Positions 10,466-18,447 of a DNA stretch of 64,000 bases are shown piece after piece (within the stretch, counting starts at the first letter, position 1; every line of letters begins with the position of its first letter). This stretch comes from an uncultured Bacteroidales bacterium (lineage in GTDB: Bacteria > Bacteroidota > Bacteroidia > Bacteroidales > UBA932). The notes under the pieces are model-generated. The model worked only from the letters and a program-made list of their open reading frames with translations, did not search any database and had not been told where the DNA came from. The stretch is from contig CALURT010000011.1 in NCBI GenBank assembly GCA_944323245.1, positions 19,763-83,762 on the forward strand. The letters run 5' to 3'. The position numbers and the translations under genes were made by a program.

Positions 10466-13255
10466 TTATTCCGCAGTATCGCCGGCGGAAAGTATCCGGG
10501 ACTTGAAACCGCCGTCGTTTATCTTCCTGCCTTCCGATTTCTTGTAATTGAACCTGTAGCTCAGGTTTATGAGATAGTACCTCCCTGTCATTCCCGACCA
10601 GCTGTTGCTGCGGTACTGGGTGGCGATCTTGGACAGGAAAGCGTTCCTGTTGTTCAGAATATCATAGACCGCAACACCAATGCTCAGATTCCTTTCTTTA
10701 AGGAAAGAGAAATTCAACGTCATGTTCAGCATGTGTGTCGTCCGGTTGCCTGCCTCGAATTCCGGATAACGGTATATCGACATGTCGTAGAATGCACCTA
10801 TCCTGACAATTTCCTTCAGCATGATGGCATCGGCCCTTGCCTGAAGGCTTTCCGCCCAAAGACGTTCCATCGTACCGTTGGAGCGTCGGGTATATGAAAA
10901 TCCTGTCCGTGAATTGACTCCGAATTCGAAATATTCCGAGAAATTGCTGTCGATTCCGAGAATGAGTGCCGCCCCGTGTTCCCTTGCAATCAGTTCTTCC
11001 GTTCCCTGGAAATAAGGGTTGTAATTGAAGTTGTACCGCAATCCGGTCTTGAACATGCAGCCTATAGGATTGATAGGGAAGTCTACGCCCAATTCGGCAC
11101 GGGCTCTGAATGTGTCATCGATGTTTTCGTATGTGTTGAGCATCGACCCGGCAGGAGCCGTAAAACCTCCGTACCCGTCCAGCACCGTTTCCGTATCGAA
11201 GAACAAAGTCCTGTTGGCCACTATGTTGTTATGGATATAGTAGCCGCTCGCAATGAATTTGCCAGAAGTCTCGCCCTGCATCCAGTTGAAACCGAGGTGA
11301 GCCGAATGTTCGTATGACTGTTTCAGATCCGGATTTCCGGCCATGAAATAATTGGCGGACATGGTGTTGACCACAGGAGAAAGCATATTCATTGCCGGGG
11401 TTACGGATCTCGTCCGGTAAGCGAAGGTGAAAGTGTTGGACTGAATGAAATAAAACGGATTCTGCAGGATATAGTTCAGGTATGGCTGCGGGGAATAATA
11501 TATCCTGTCAGTCCAGTCCGACGGAATATTGAATTTCTGCAGGGTGATTTCGTTGTTTATGCCGAAGTTTATACGATGGTTCCGTTTAAGGATACTGAGA
11601 TTGATGCCCGGTCTGAGAAGCGTCGATTTGTCGATATAATCGTATGTCTGCGACGGATCTATCAGCCCAGTAATATCGTCTATCGCTATCTTTTCGGTAT
11701 TGTTGTCATTGAACTTTGTCCTGAGGGATACCGCCAACTGGAATCTCGGGGAGAAATTGTATGTGTACGACGGAGAGACCGTTATTGAAACATTGTTCCT
11801 GCCGTCGCTCTTCGTCAGATTGAGGTTGGTATATCCTGAGCCGGTAAACGTGGAGTCCGCCTGGATTTCCCTACCATGGCCGGAGCTTAACGATGCATCC
11901 GCAGAGAGATACAGGCTGCCTTTCCTGCCTACCCGGTATTGCCAGTCCAAACGGTAATATCCCATAAAGCCGTTGTCTCTGTCATTCCTTGACGATGAAT
12001 AGTCGGACAGAAGATTTTCCCCGGCAGTACTGTATCCGGTCGAAAGCACTGAGGATGAATTGCGGCTGAAGGATGTCGAACTGTTGAAATAGATATAGCT
12101 TTTCTTCAGTCTTGATGAAACGTCCAATCCTATGGTATGGATGGAATTGAAGCTGTTCGAGAAAGTGGAATCCACATATTGCCTGGCAAGACCGTCTTCT
12201 CCGGCGAAATAAAGTTTGTCTTCATAGTTCAGCAGCCGGCTTGTCCGGTCTTCATATACGTATGACGGTGATATCTGTACTTTTCCGATATTTATGGTCG
12301 TGGAAATATCCGCTGCCGTCTGATTGTTGATCCCGGGGGAGAGCCGCGTGGCATCGGTGATTTCATTTATCTTATTGGTACTGCGATCGATGTTGTTTGC
12401 GAATACGTTGCCCATGAGGCTCCATTTCTCGGAAAAATAATTGAGCGTGAGTCCTGCTCCGTAACGCTGCTGCCGCTCTCCGGTGAAATTCCTGTCCTCG
12501 TCCGCACCGTAGCTGGCAAGGGCATGGCCTATCATGTGTTCGGTCAGCTTGCTGAAAGTGTGGAAATTCAGGACCCAGTTCCTTTTGCCGTGTGCTGTGT
12601 TTCCTATCAGTTCGTCACCTTCGGAAACTTCCTGGTACACGTCTACGGATATTACATCGCTTGCTTCGAGATTCTCGAGGAGGTTGGCCGTTCCGCTGCC
12701 GTACAGTTTTGTCCCGTCGACGTATGCCTGGTTGACCTGTTCTCCGCGGAATTTCACCGAACCGTTGTCAACTTCCATTCCGGGCATTTTGGCGACAAGG
12801 TCTCCGGCCGTACCTCCTCTCAATACCTTGAACGCAGCGGCATTGAATTGAACGGTGTCGCCCCTGAAAACTATTTTCTTGACCCTTGCGTTGACTACTG
12901 CCTCGTCAATCGCATAGGATTCCCGGGAAAGCCAGAGTATCCCGTAATCCTGTACCGGTCCTGTCTTGTCCGTACTTATCCTGCCGATCCCATAGCCGAG
13001 CATTGCCGCCTCTACCGAAGACGGCTGTTTTTCAGGTTGGAAGTGATACTTGCCGTCGGTATCCGTAATGCAGTAGACCGTGTCTGATTGGGGGATTATG
13101 AGGGACACTACCGCACCGGCTACTGGAAGACTGTCCGTAGCATCAGCTACGACACCTTTTATGGACAAGTTTTCAGTCTGTTGTGCTGCCGCGGGGATAG
13201 CGGATACGGTCAGCAGGAATATGAATGCGGATAAAATTTCGGTCTGATATTTCAT
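10466..13255 (-). CDS. TonB-dependent-receptor-like outer-membrane beta-barrel protein with CarboxypepD_reg domain
   Basis: This 929-residue protein has a signal peptide (about 1-24, cleavage near AAAQQ). A carboxypeptidase-regulatory-like domain follows (about 28-110, SIKGVVADATDSLPVAGAVV). A plug-like region comes next (about 125-215, with LVAKMPGMEVDNGSVKFRGEQVNQAYVDG), then a long beta-barrel ending in an aromatic-rich YYLINLSYRFNYKK. It is not a SusC: no SusD partner is adjacent and the barrel type resembles the outer-membrane barrel-3 families. It is a distant paralogue of the gene at 33061-35766. Both are preceded by two small secreted CarboxypepD_reg-like proteins, which suggests a shared cassette. 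The ligand is unknown. Confidence 0.85.
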   Translation of the reverse strand: MKYQTEILSAFIFLLTVSAIPAAAQQTENLSIKGVVADATDSLPVAGAVVSLIIPQSDTVYCITDTDGKYHFQPEKQPSSVEAAMLGYGIGRISTDKTGPVQDYGILWLSRESYAIDEAVVNARVKKIVFRGDTVQFNAAAFKVLRGGTAGDLVAKMPGMEVDNGSVKFRGEQVNQAYVDGTKLYGSGTANLLENLEASDVISVDVYQEVSEGDELIGNTAHGKRNWVLNFHTFSKLTEHMIGHALASYGADEDRNFTGERQQRYGAGLTLNYFSEKWSLMGNVFANNIDRSTNKINEITDATRLSPGINNQTAADISTTINIGKVQISPSYVYEDRTSRLLNYEDKLYFAGEDGLARQYVDSTFSNSFNSIHTIGLDVSSRLKKSYIYFNSSTSFSRNSSSVLSTGYSTAGENLLSDYSSSRNDRDNGFMGYYRLDWQYRVGRKGSLYLSADASLSSGHGREIQADSTFTGSGYTNLNLTKSDGRNNVSITVSPSYTYNFSPRFQLAVSLRTKFNDNNTEKIAIDDITGLIDPSQTYDYIDKSTLLRPGINLSILKRNHRINFGINNEITLQKFNIPSDWTDRIYYSPQPYLNYILQNPFYFIQSNTFTFAYRTRSVTPAMNMLSPVVNTMSANYFMAGNPDLKQSYEHSAHLGFNWMQGETSGKFIASGYYIHNNIVANRTLFFDTETVLDGYGGFTAPAGSMLNTYENIDDTFRARAELGVDFPINPIGCMFKTGLRYNFNYNPYFQGTEELIAREHGAALILGIDSNFSEYFEFGVNSRTGFSYTRRSNGTMERLWAESLQARADAIMLKEIVRIGAFYDMSIYRYPEFEAGNRTTHMLNMTLNFSFLKERNLSIGVAVYDILNNRNAFLSKIATQYRSNSWSGMTGRYYLINLSYRFNYKKSEGRKINDGGFKSRILSAGDTAE

Positions 13256-13267
13256 CGGGTTCGTTTT

Positions 13268-13325
13268 AATGGGAAAGGTGGCGAATACGTTTTATAATAG
13301 CATGAGCGTTTTTCCATTCATTTTT
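13268..13325 (-). repeat. Interspersed hairpin repeat, copy 2 (degenerate)
   Basis: The arm TTTTTCCATTCATTTTT is intact, but the opposite arm has drifted to AATGGGAAAGG, so pairing is weaker than in the other copies. The core GCGAATACGTTTT...AGCATGAGCG is still recognisable. It sits between the stop of the 127-residue secreted protein (13331) and the start of the receptor gene (13255), inside a probable operon. Confidence 0.75.
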
Positions 13326-13330
13326 GCACG

Positions 13331-13714
13331 TTATTTCTTTTCCGTCGAATCTTTTGCCGGAAGCAGATCCTCAGGGATTTTTTCTAGAACCACATTTAAT
13401 TCATATCGGTTCTTGACTGGGATTATTTGTCCAATGTAATTTTCCTTTGTTATATATAACGTATCATAATTTTCGCACAAAATGACAAGTTCTCCCATTT
13501 CATTAGTACTAAATCCTGTCATACTGTTTTTATCATATGATACCAATGCGCCGTCTATAGGATTGGTGTCAATGTCCGTAATATATAAAGACAATTGGAT
13601 AGTCCGCCCCTTTACTACTTTATCCTTGTTTTCTTTTTTCTGCTCGACTGAATATCCGGACACGACGACTGCCAATCCGAGAACCGCGGCGAGGATTAAT
13701 TTCAGTGGTTTCAT
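13331..13714 (-). CDS. Small secreted CarboxypepD_reg-like protein A (127 aa)
   Basis: The protein starts MKPLKLILAAVLGLAVVVSG, a signal peptide without a lipobox cysteine. One transthyretin-like beta-sandwich domain of about 85 residues follows, of the carboxypeptidase-regulatory type (ITDIDTNPIDGALVSY, then DTLYITKENYIGQIIPV and VVLEKI). It ends with LLPAKDSTEKK. The first 28 residues and the last 20 or so are almost identical to the neighbour at 13987-14364, while the middle is strongly diverged. It lies directly upstream of the outer-membrane receptor gene. No enzymatic residues are evident; a structural or ligand-binding role is inferred. Confidence 0.7.
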   Translation of the reverse strand: MKPLKLILAAVLGLAVVVSGYSVEQKKENKDKVVKGRTIQLSLYITDIDTNPIDGALVSYDKNSMTGFSTNEMGELVILCENYDTLYITKENYIGQIIPVKNRYELNVVLEKIPEDLLPAKDSTEKK

Positions 13715-13803
13715 GGTTATGATGTTTTTATTGACTGCGTAAAGTTAATAAACTTTCCCAAACCGCGGCAAGTCATTTTACTGTTTTTCAGATGAACGGA
13801 AAC

Positions 13804-13838
13804 AGATCCCTCCGCTCGCTGCGCTCGGTCGGGATGAC
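13804..13838 (-). repeat. GTCATCC-type short palindromic repeat, copy 1
   Basis: Read on the minus strand, the site begins GTCATCCCGACCGAGCGCAG and ends with GGGATCT. It carries an internal GAGCGCAGCGAGCGG symmetry. Related copies lie at 14454-14488, 32011-32050 and 63613-63650. It is part of the duplicated block. Confidence 0.8.
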
Positions 13839-13916
13839 AATAACGTCCGGCATGCCAATAATGGCTGTAGTCAGGATGGTAAATGCGGCTATGTTCATGA
13901 TGACAATAGCCTGACA

Positions 13917-13980
13917 AAAAATGAATGGAAAAAGCAGCAAATGCGTTTTACGATAGCATGAGCGTTTTTCCATTCATTTT
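13917..13980 (-). repeat. Interspersed hairpin repeat, copy 3
   Basis: Arms AAAATGAATGGAAAAA and TTTTTCCATTCATTTT enclose a core with ATGCGTTTTACGATAGCATGAG. It begins 7 nt after the stop of the 125-residue secreted protein on the minus strand, in the same relative orientation as the other copies. Confidence 0.85.
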
Positions 13981-13986
13981 TGTACG

Positions 13987-14364
13987 TTATTCCTTTTCCG
14001 TCGAATCTTTTGCCGGAAGCAGGTCCTCAGGAATTTTTTCCAAAACTATATCAATTTCATACCTGCCGTTTACAGGGATGATTTTTGTGATATATCCCTC
14101 TTTTTCAAATGCCAGAGTGTCTGTGCTATTGCAAAACAAAGAATAGGTTCCTGCCCCGAGAGTGGCACTTCCGTTAAATTCAGGCACATTAGGACAAGTA
14201 ATTTTCACAAAGGAAATAGGTTTGTTATTAATATCTGTAACTATGCCCGTTACAGTGATCTGTCTGCTCCGTACTTTCTTTTCTTTTTTCTGTTCGACTG
14301 AATATCCGGACACGACGACTGCCAATCCGAGAACCGCGGCGAGGATTAATTTCAGTGGTTTCAT
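13987..14364 (-). CDS. Small secreted CarboxypepD_reg-like protein B (125 aa)
   Basis: This is a duplicate of the gene at 13331-13714, with the same signal peptide and the same C-terminal LLPAKDSTEK tail. The central domain is different: QITVTGIVTDINNKPISFVK opens the fold, and DTLAFEKEGYITKIIPV with IDIVLEKI closes it. The layout of strands and the position of the DTL motif are conserved, so both are the same transthyretin-like fold. It is the first gene of the presumed minus-strand cassette B, A, receptor. Function is unknown. Confidence 0.7.
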   Translation of the reverse strand: MKPLKLILAAVLGLAVVVSGYSVEQKKEKKVRSRQITVTGIVTDINNKPISFVKITCPNVPEFNGSATLGAGTYSLFCNSTDTLAFEKEGYITKIIPVNGRYEIDIVLEKIPEDLLPAKDSTEKE

Positions 14365-14453
14365 GGTTATAATGTTTTTATTGACTGCGTAAAGTTAATA
14401 AACTTTCCCAAACCGCGACAAGTCATTTTACTGTTTTTCAGATGAACGGAAAC

Positions 14454-14488
14454 AGATCCCTCCGCTCGCTGCGCTCGGTCGGGATGAC
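14454..14488 (-). repeat. GTCATCC-type short palindromic repeat, copy 2
   Basis: This is nearly identical to the copy at 13804-13838, within the duplicated block upstream of the 125-residue protein gene. The 298-nt gap 14365-14662 contains only this repeat, duplicated upstream sequence and hairpin copy 4. Confidence 0.8.
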
Positions 14489-14571
14489 AAAAACAACTGC
14501 GTTGGGATGACAATGATGGCTGTAGTCAGGATGGTAAATGCGGCTATGTTCATGATGACAATAGCCTGACA

Positions 14572-14637
14572 AAAAATGAATGGAAAAGGCAGCGAATGCG
14601 TTTCACAATAGCATGAGCGTTTTTCCATTCATTTTTT
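14572..14637 (-). repeat. Interspersed hairpin repeat, copy 4
   Basis: Arms AAAAAATGAATGGAAAA and TTTTCCATTCATTTTTTTT pair over at least 15 bp. The core is identical to copy 1. It lies 25 nt downstream of the pssA stop on the minus strand, with a run of A/T beyond the stem, so it could act as a transcription terminator for pssA. Confidence 0.85.
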
Positions 14638-14662
14638 TTGCGTTAATCAGTGCTGATTCAAC

Positions 14663-15400
14663 TTATTTTGCCTTTCTGCGGGCTGTGGAAATGAGGTTGA
14701 TGACGTTTACAAGGATGTAGAAAACGAAAGTAAGGAGGATTATCATCGACCAGGTCAGCCCGAGCAATATGATGAGCCCTGTGCAGCAGCAGAATATGCC
14801 CACAAGAGCTATCCTCATTTTCTGTACGGGCGACGCCGCCTTGGTGCCCTTCTTGAATTTCATCGAAAACATCGGAATCCTGCTTGTCATCAGCAACGAA
14901 AGGACGAGAGTCCCCACGATTACGAATACGCTGCTCCCTGCCCATGCGTGCATGATACTGTCAGGCGTACAGGAAACATAATGCACGAAAGAACCGGCAA
15001 TCATGGCAGACGCCGGAGTCGGAAGCCCGAGGAAATTCTCGGACTGTTCGTCGTCAATGTTGAATTTGGCCAATCTCAAGGCCGAAAAAACGGCAATCAG
15101 CAGGGGAATGCAGGATATCAGGGTATTTCCGGTCTCCTCCAATATCAGACAATGCAGCATGAGCGACGGCAGAAGCCCGAAACTGATGGCATCGGCAAGC
15201 GAGTCGAGCTCTTTCCCGAGAGGAGAATAGGCATGCAGGAGACGGGCTGCGAATCCGTCCATGAAATCGCAGGCAGCCGCACCGAGCATGAGATAGAACG
15301 CAATGTCCAACCTGCCCTGAAAAGAGAAAATCACACCCATGGCCCCGCAAAGGAGGTTCATGGATGTGATCGTATTCGGAATATGCTTTACAATACCCAT
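14663..15400 (-). CDS. pssA: CDP-diacylglycerol--serine O-phosphatidyltransferase
   Basis: PssA makes phosphatidylserine from CDP-diacylglycerol and serine, the first step to phosphatidylethanolamine. The CDP-alcohol phosphotransferase motif is complete: D-G-x2-A-R-x8-G-x3-D-x3-D in DFMDGFAARLLHAYSPLG followed by KELDSLADA. Several hydrophobic membrane segments follow, and the protein ends in a basic tail (STARRKAK). The 245-residue length is typical of the membrane-bound type. It lies 19 nt downstream of the C1 peptidase gene's stop on the same strand. Confidence 0.95.
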   Translation of the reverse strand: MGIVKHIPNTITSMNLLCGAMGVIFSFQGRLDIAFYLMLGAAACDFMDGFAARLLHAYSPLGKELDSLADAISFGLLPSLMLHCLILEETGNTLISCIPLLIAVFSALRLAKFNIDDEQSENFLGLPTPASAMIAGSFVHYVSCTPDSIMHAWAGSSVFVIVGTLVLSLLMTSRIPMFSMKFKKGTKAASPVQKMRIALVGIFCCCTGLIILLGLTWSMIILLTFVFYILVNVINLISTARRKAK

Positions 15401-15419
15401 AGAATCATTTCAATAACCG

Positions 15420-16619
15420 TCAGATTCCGAGTTTTGCCCTGATTTCTTCAGGTATTGCCTTTTTGTTCACTACGATATTCATCGTCTTGTATCTTACGAA
15501 GGCATCGGAAGCATACCATATACCGTCATAGTCCCCGGCATCGCCCCATGAATTCTTGACCATGAAGAATTTCGTACCGTATTCATCTTCAGCTATGCCG
15601 TAAATGTGCATTCCGTGGTCATCGGTGGTGGTTTTCCTGTCGTAGCCGTCCTGACGCAGCTCCTGAGTGACGGTCAGTTCCTTTACCGGACCGACGGTTT
15701 CCTTTGCTTTTTTGGACTCCTTCTTTCCGGTCCATTTTTCCTGGTCGGAACCTTCGGTCACTTCTGCTTCAGTATCGGGAACGACTGCCACACCGTCCCT
15801 TGAAAATCCCTTTTCGCTGACATCGGAAGCCCATGCGACAGTGTATCCGTTCCCAATGGCGTAATACATCACTTCCATAAGCTCGTCCAAAGGAAGATTG
15901 TAGGAAGAGTCCCATCTCCAGTTGTCGCAGACCTCGATTATGAACTGCGAATAGAAAGGATGATGGGTGAATGAAGTGAGGGAAACATAGTCGTCCGTAT
16001 TGATTCCGAGATAGTCCCTGTAGGATTCCGGAGTATAGGTCACGCCTTCCACGGTAAATTCTTCAGGAATCTCGCCGAGGTATGCTTCAAGTATGCCGTC
16101 AACTCCGCCGAGCCACGCTGTGGTAAGGGTCTTGTTCGGATTCTTCACTATGCCTTCCACATATCCCTTGAGACCTTCGTCCATTTCGAAATGCTCCGGT
16201 TTTTCAGTACCGTAGTTCAGTCCAGGCATGGCTTCCTGAGGTACGATTCCGTAATCCTCAATCACATGAAGCACATCGCCGAAGGAGCTGCCTGCAGCGA
16301 AATTGAGATGACCGTCGAGTCTGACATATTTGACAGCCCTGTCGTGGTAGGATTTCGATACCACGTACATTTCCGAAAGGTCAATGTCTGAAATACCCTT
16401 GGCTTTCATTATTTCGGATTCTATGAATGAAAGGGCCGAAAAGCACCAGCAGGTACCGGAACGGTGCTGATCCTTCACCGATGTGACAGGATTCTCTTTC
16501 AATACCTTGAATGTACGGATGTCTTTGGTGTCCTCCTTGCTGTCGGATTTGTTTCCGGCAGAGAGTGTCATTGCCCCGAAAATCAGCAGGGACGTTACTG
16601 TCAGTCTGAAAAAGTTCAT
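15420..16619 (-). CDS. Exported C1-family cysteine peptidase (bleomycin hydrolase-like)
   Basis: The protein starts MNFFRLTVTSLLIFGAMTLSAG, a signal peptide, and carries a papain-fold peptidase of the C1B (bleomycin hydrolase/PepC) type. Catalytic residues are visible: the Cys in SVKDQHRSGTCWCFS, the His in DDHGMHIYGIAEDE and the Asn in MVKNSWGDAGD. A Lys/Glu-rich insertion lies between the Cys and His motifs, around residues 285-325. I chose 16619 rather than the in-frame ATG at 16679, because it starts the signal peptide and follows a good promoter. It probably cleaves peptides in the periplasm. Confidence 0.92.
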   Translation of the reverse strand: MNFFRLTVTSLLIFGAMTLSAGNKSDSKEDTKDIRTFKVLKENPVTSVKDQHRSGTCWCFSALSFIESEIMKAKGISDIDLSEMYVVSKSYHDRAVKYVRLDGHLNFAAGSSFGDVLHVIEDYGIVPQEAMPGLNYGTEKPEHFEMDEGLKGYVEGIVKNPNKTLTTAWLGGVDGILEAYLGEIPEEFTVEGVTYTPESYRDYLGINTDDYVSLTSFTHHPFYSQFIIEVCDNWRWDSSYNLPLDELMEVMYYAIGNGYTVAWASDVSEKGFSRDGVAVVPDTEAEVTEGSDQEKWTGKKESKKAKETVGPVKELTVTQELRQDGYDRKTTTDDHGMHIYGIAEDEYGTKFFMVKNSWGDAGDYDGIWYASDAFVRYKTMNIVVNKKAIPEEIRAKLGI

Positions 16620-16642
16620 GATGCATTCAGTTAAAAAACGCA

Positions 16643-16674
16643 CAAATTTAATCCAATTGGACAATATTAGCAAA
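16643..16674 (-). promoter_or_regulatory. Promoter of the C1 peptidase gene
   Basis: On the minus strand TTTG (16671-16674) and TAAATTTG (16643-16650) are separated by 20 nt, an exact match to the Bacteroidetes consensus. The coding start at 16619 is 23 nt beyond the -7 box. Confidence 0.8.
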
Positions 16675-16699
16675 AACATTTTCGTAAATTTGCCGGCTC

Positions 16700-17368
16700 A
16701 TGACTTTTATGGAGAAAAAAGGCATCATATTGTATATACACGGAATGGGCGGAGGGGGAGACAGCCGCATTCCTTCCATTTTGAGCGGGCACATCGATGA
16801 ATGTTCCGATGGACTGCGCCGTTACGAGGTGGTGGCCAGGACGTATTCCTTCGATCCGGATACGGCATGGAAACAGATATGTTCATGGGTGGAGGAACTC
16901 GGTCCGGAACTCGTGATAGGGGAATCCCTCGGTTCGCTGAACGCCATGAAAATAAGCGGTCTGCCGCATATTTTCGTATCGCCGTCCATAAACGCTCCCG
17001 TATATCTCGGATATTTCGCTTTCGTCGCTCTGATACCCGGAATAAAACAGCTTTTCGAACGGATTTACAGGCCTAAGCCGGGAGACAGGCAGCAGCCCGA
17101 TTTCTCTTTCAAGGTTTTGAGGAAATACCGGACTCTGCGTCGTGAAGCCTTGCAGAACAGTCCGGAAAACGGAAGCAGGGACGGATTTTTCGCTTTTTTC
17201 GGGACGAAAGACCATTACAGGAAAAGCGGAATAGTCAGCATAAGGACTTACAGGAAATATTTCGGTGATACATTCCAAATATATGAAGGAACGCATTTTA
17301 TGGAAGAAGAATTCATCCTCTCGATGCTCATCCCGAAAATCCGTGAAATTCTCGCCTCAGGCAAATAG
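16700..17368 (+). CDS. Alpha/beta-fold hydrolase (small esterase-like)
   Basis: This 222-residue protein has the layout of a compact alpha/beta hydrolase. An oxyanion-type turn LYIHGMGGGGDS follows strand 1, and the nucleophile elbow is VIGESLGSLNA. A late acidic residue lies in FFGTKDHYRKSG, and a terminal histidine in YEGTHFMEEE. It lacks a signal peptide and is therefore likely cytoplasmic. The start may be 16700 or the ATG at 16709. A TAAATTTG box at 16685-16692 lies very close to 16700 and would favour 16709 if it is a real promoter. It is followed after 9 nt by the phosphoesterase gene. The substrate is unknown. Confidence 0.8.
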   Translation: MTFMEKKGIILYIHGMGGGGDSRIPSILSGHIDECSDGLRRYEVVARTYSFDPDTAWKQICSWVEELGPELVIGESLGSLNAMKISGLPHIFVSPSINAPVYLGYFAFVALIPGIKQLFERIYRPKPGDRQQPDFSFKVLRKYRTLRREALQNSPENGSRDGFFAFFGTKDHYRKSGIVSIRTYRKYFGDTFQIYEGTHFMEEEFILSMLIPKIREILASGK

Positions 17369-17377
17369 ACATCGGTT

Positions 17378-18367
17378 ATGGAAATAGGATTCAGTCTGAC
17401 AATAATAGCAGTGACGGAAGCCGTCGTCCTGATTCTGCTGTGCGCCGCAGCCGGGATCATGACCCTTTTCGGCGTGAAATTCAGGAAAGTTTTCCTGTGG
17501 GGACTCATCAGCCTTGCCGTACCGCCGTTGGCTATTCTGTACGGCCATGTCGTTGAAATCAACCGGGTTAAAGTCAGGAACGTTGAAATTGTTTCCGAAA
17601 GACTGCCGGAAGCATTTGACGGATACAGGATTGCACAGATCTCTGATCTGCACCTCCTTTCTTTCGAGGACAGACATGACAGGCTTGCGGAATTCATTGA
17701 TAAGGTAAATTCCATGAGCCCCGACGTCATCGTTTTCAGCGGAGACCTCGTGACCTATTCTCCGGAAGAGACTGCGGGCTTTGAAGACATACTGTCGGCT
17801 CTGAATGCTCCGGACGGGGTTTATTCTGTCCTTGGAAACCACGATTACTGCATTTACAACGACGACATTCCCGAAGACATGAAAGCCGCGGCCGCAGCCG
17901 AGGTTGCACGAAGGCAGGAGAAATTCGGCTGGGACGTGCTCATGAATGAGAATGTGGAGATAGAAAGGACTTCCGAAACGGGGGATACATCCTCCATAGT
18001 GATTGCCGGGATAGAAAATACGTCCGCATCCCCTCATTTCCCTTCGCACGGGGATTTGGATGCTGCGATGGAAGGGGTTGACGGGCGGTTCTGCATTCTT
18101 GCGAGCCACGATCCGACGTATTGGAGGGAGGCATTGAAAAAATACCCCGACATAGATCTGACCTTGTCGGGGCATACTCATGCCATGCAGCTTTCCGTAT
18201 TCGGCATTTCACCGAGCCGCCTGCTGTTCAGGGAATACAGAGGCCTTTATTCCGAAGGCGGAAACCGTCTGTATGTGAATATCGGACTCGGGGAAACGGC
18301 AATCCTGTCACGCATTGGGGCACCTCCCGAGATTACACTCATCGAATTGACCTGCGGCAGGCAATAA
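17378..18367 (+). CDS. Membrane-anchored metallophosphoesterase (YkuE/YaeI-like)
   Basis: Two hydrophobic segments at the N terminus (about residues 5-28 and 35-58) anchor a calcineurin-type phosphoesterase domain. The metal-ligand motifs appear in order: QISDLHLLSF, VFSGDLVTYS, LGNHDYCIYN and LSGHTHAMQL. The size (329 residues) and the anchor match the YkuE/YaeI group, some of which act on UDP-diacylglucosamine-type lipids. The real substrate is unknown. It is likely co-transcribed with the upstream hydrolase gene. Confidence 0.88.
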   Translation: MEIGFSLTIIAVTEAVVLILLCAAAGIMTLFGVKFRKVFLWGLISLAVPPLAILYGHVVEINRVKVRNVEIVSERLPEAFDGYRIAQISDLHLLSFEDRHDRLAEFIDKVNSMSPDVIVFSGDLVTYSPEETAGFEDILSALNAPDGVYSVLGNHDYCIYNDDIPEDMKAAAAAEVARRQEKFGWDVLMNENVEIERTSETGDTSSIVIAGIENTSASPHFPSHGDLDAAMEGVDGRFCILASHDPTYWREALKKYPDIDLTLSGHTHAMQLSVFGISPSRLLFREYRGLYSEGGNRLYVNIGLGETAILSRIGAPPEITLIELTCGRQ

Positions 18368-18447
18368 GTCCGATAATTCCGCAGACCCGGTTACAAAGAG
18401 GACCTTGCGGTGTCCATTGGCCGTACGGAATCCTGATTCCGGTGTTT

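Larger units (their letters stand above)
13331..14637 (-). repeat. Tandem duplication of a secreted-protein gene plus hairpin (period 656 nt)
   Basis: Two units, about 13331-13980 and 13987-14637, share nearly identical 3' gene ends (13331-13385 with 13987-14042). They also share nearly identical signal-peptide regions, upstream sequences, GTCATCC-type repeats and hairpins (13631-13980 with 14281-14637). Only the central coding part, about 240 nt, is diverged. This pattern fits duplication followed by diversification or replacement of the mature domain. Confidence 0.85.

Noticed and set aside
13804..14637. Possible CRISPR array from regularly repeated elements
   Set aside because: Only two units with a 656-nt period that contain whole genes; there are no short direct repeats with unique spacers and no cas genes.
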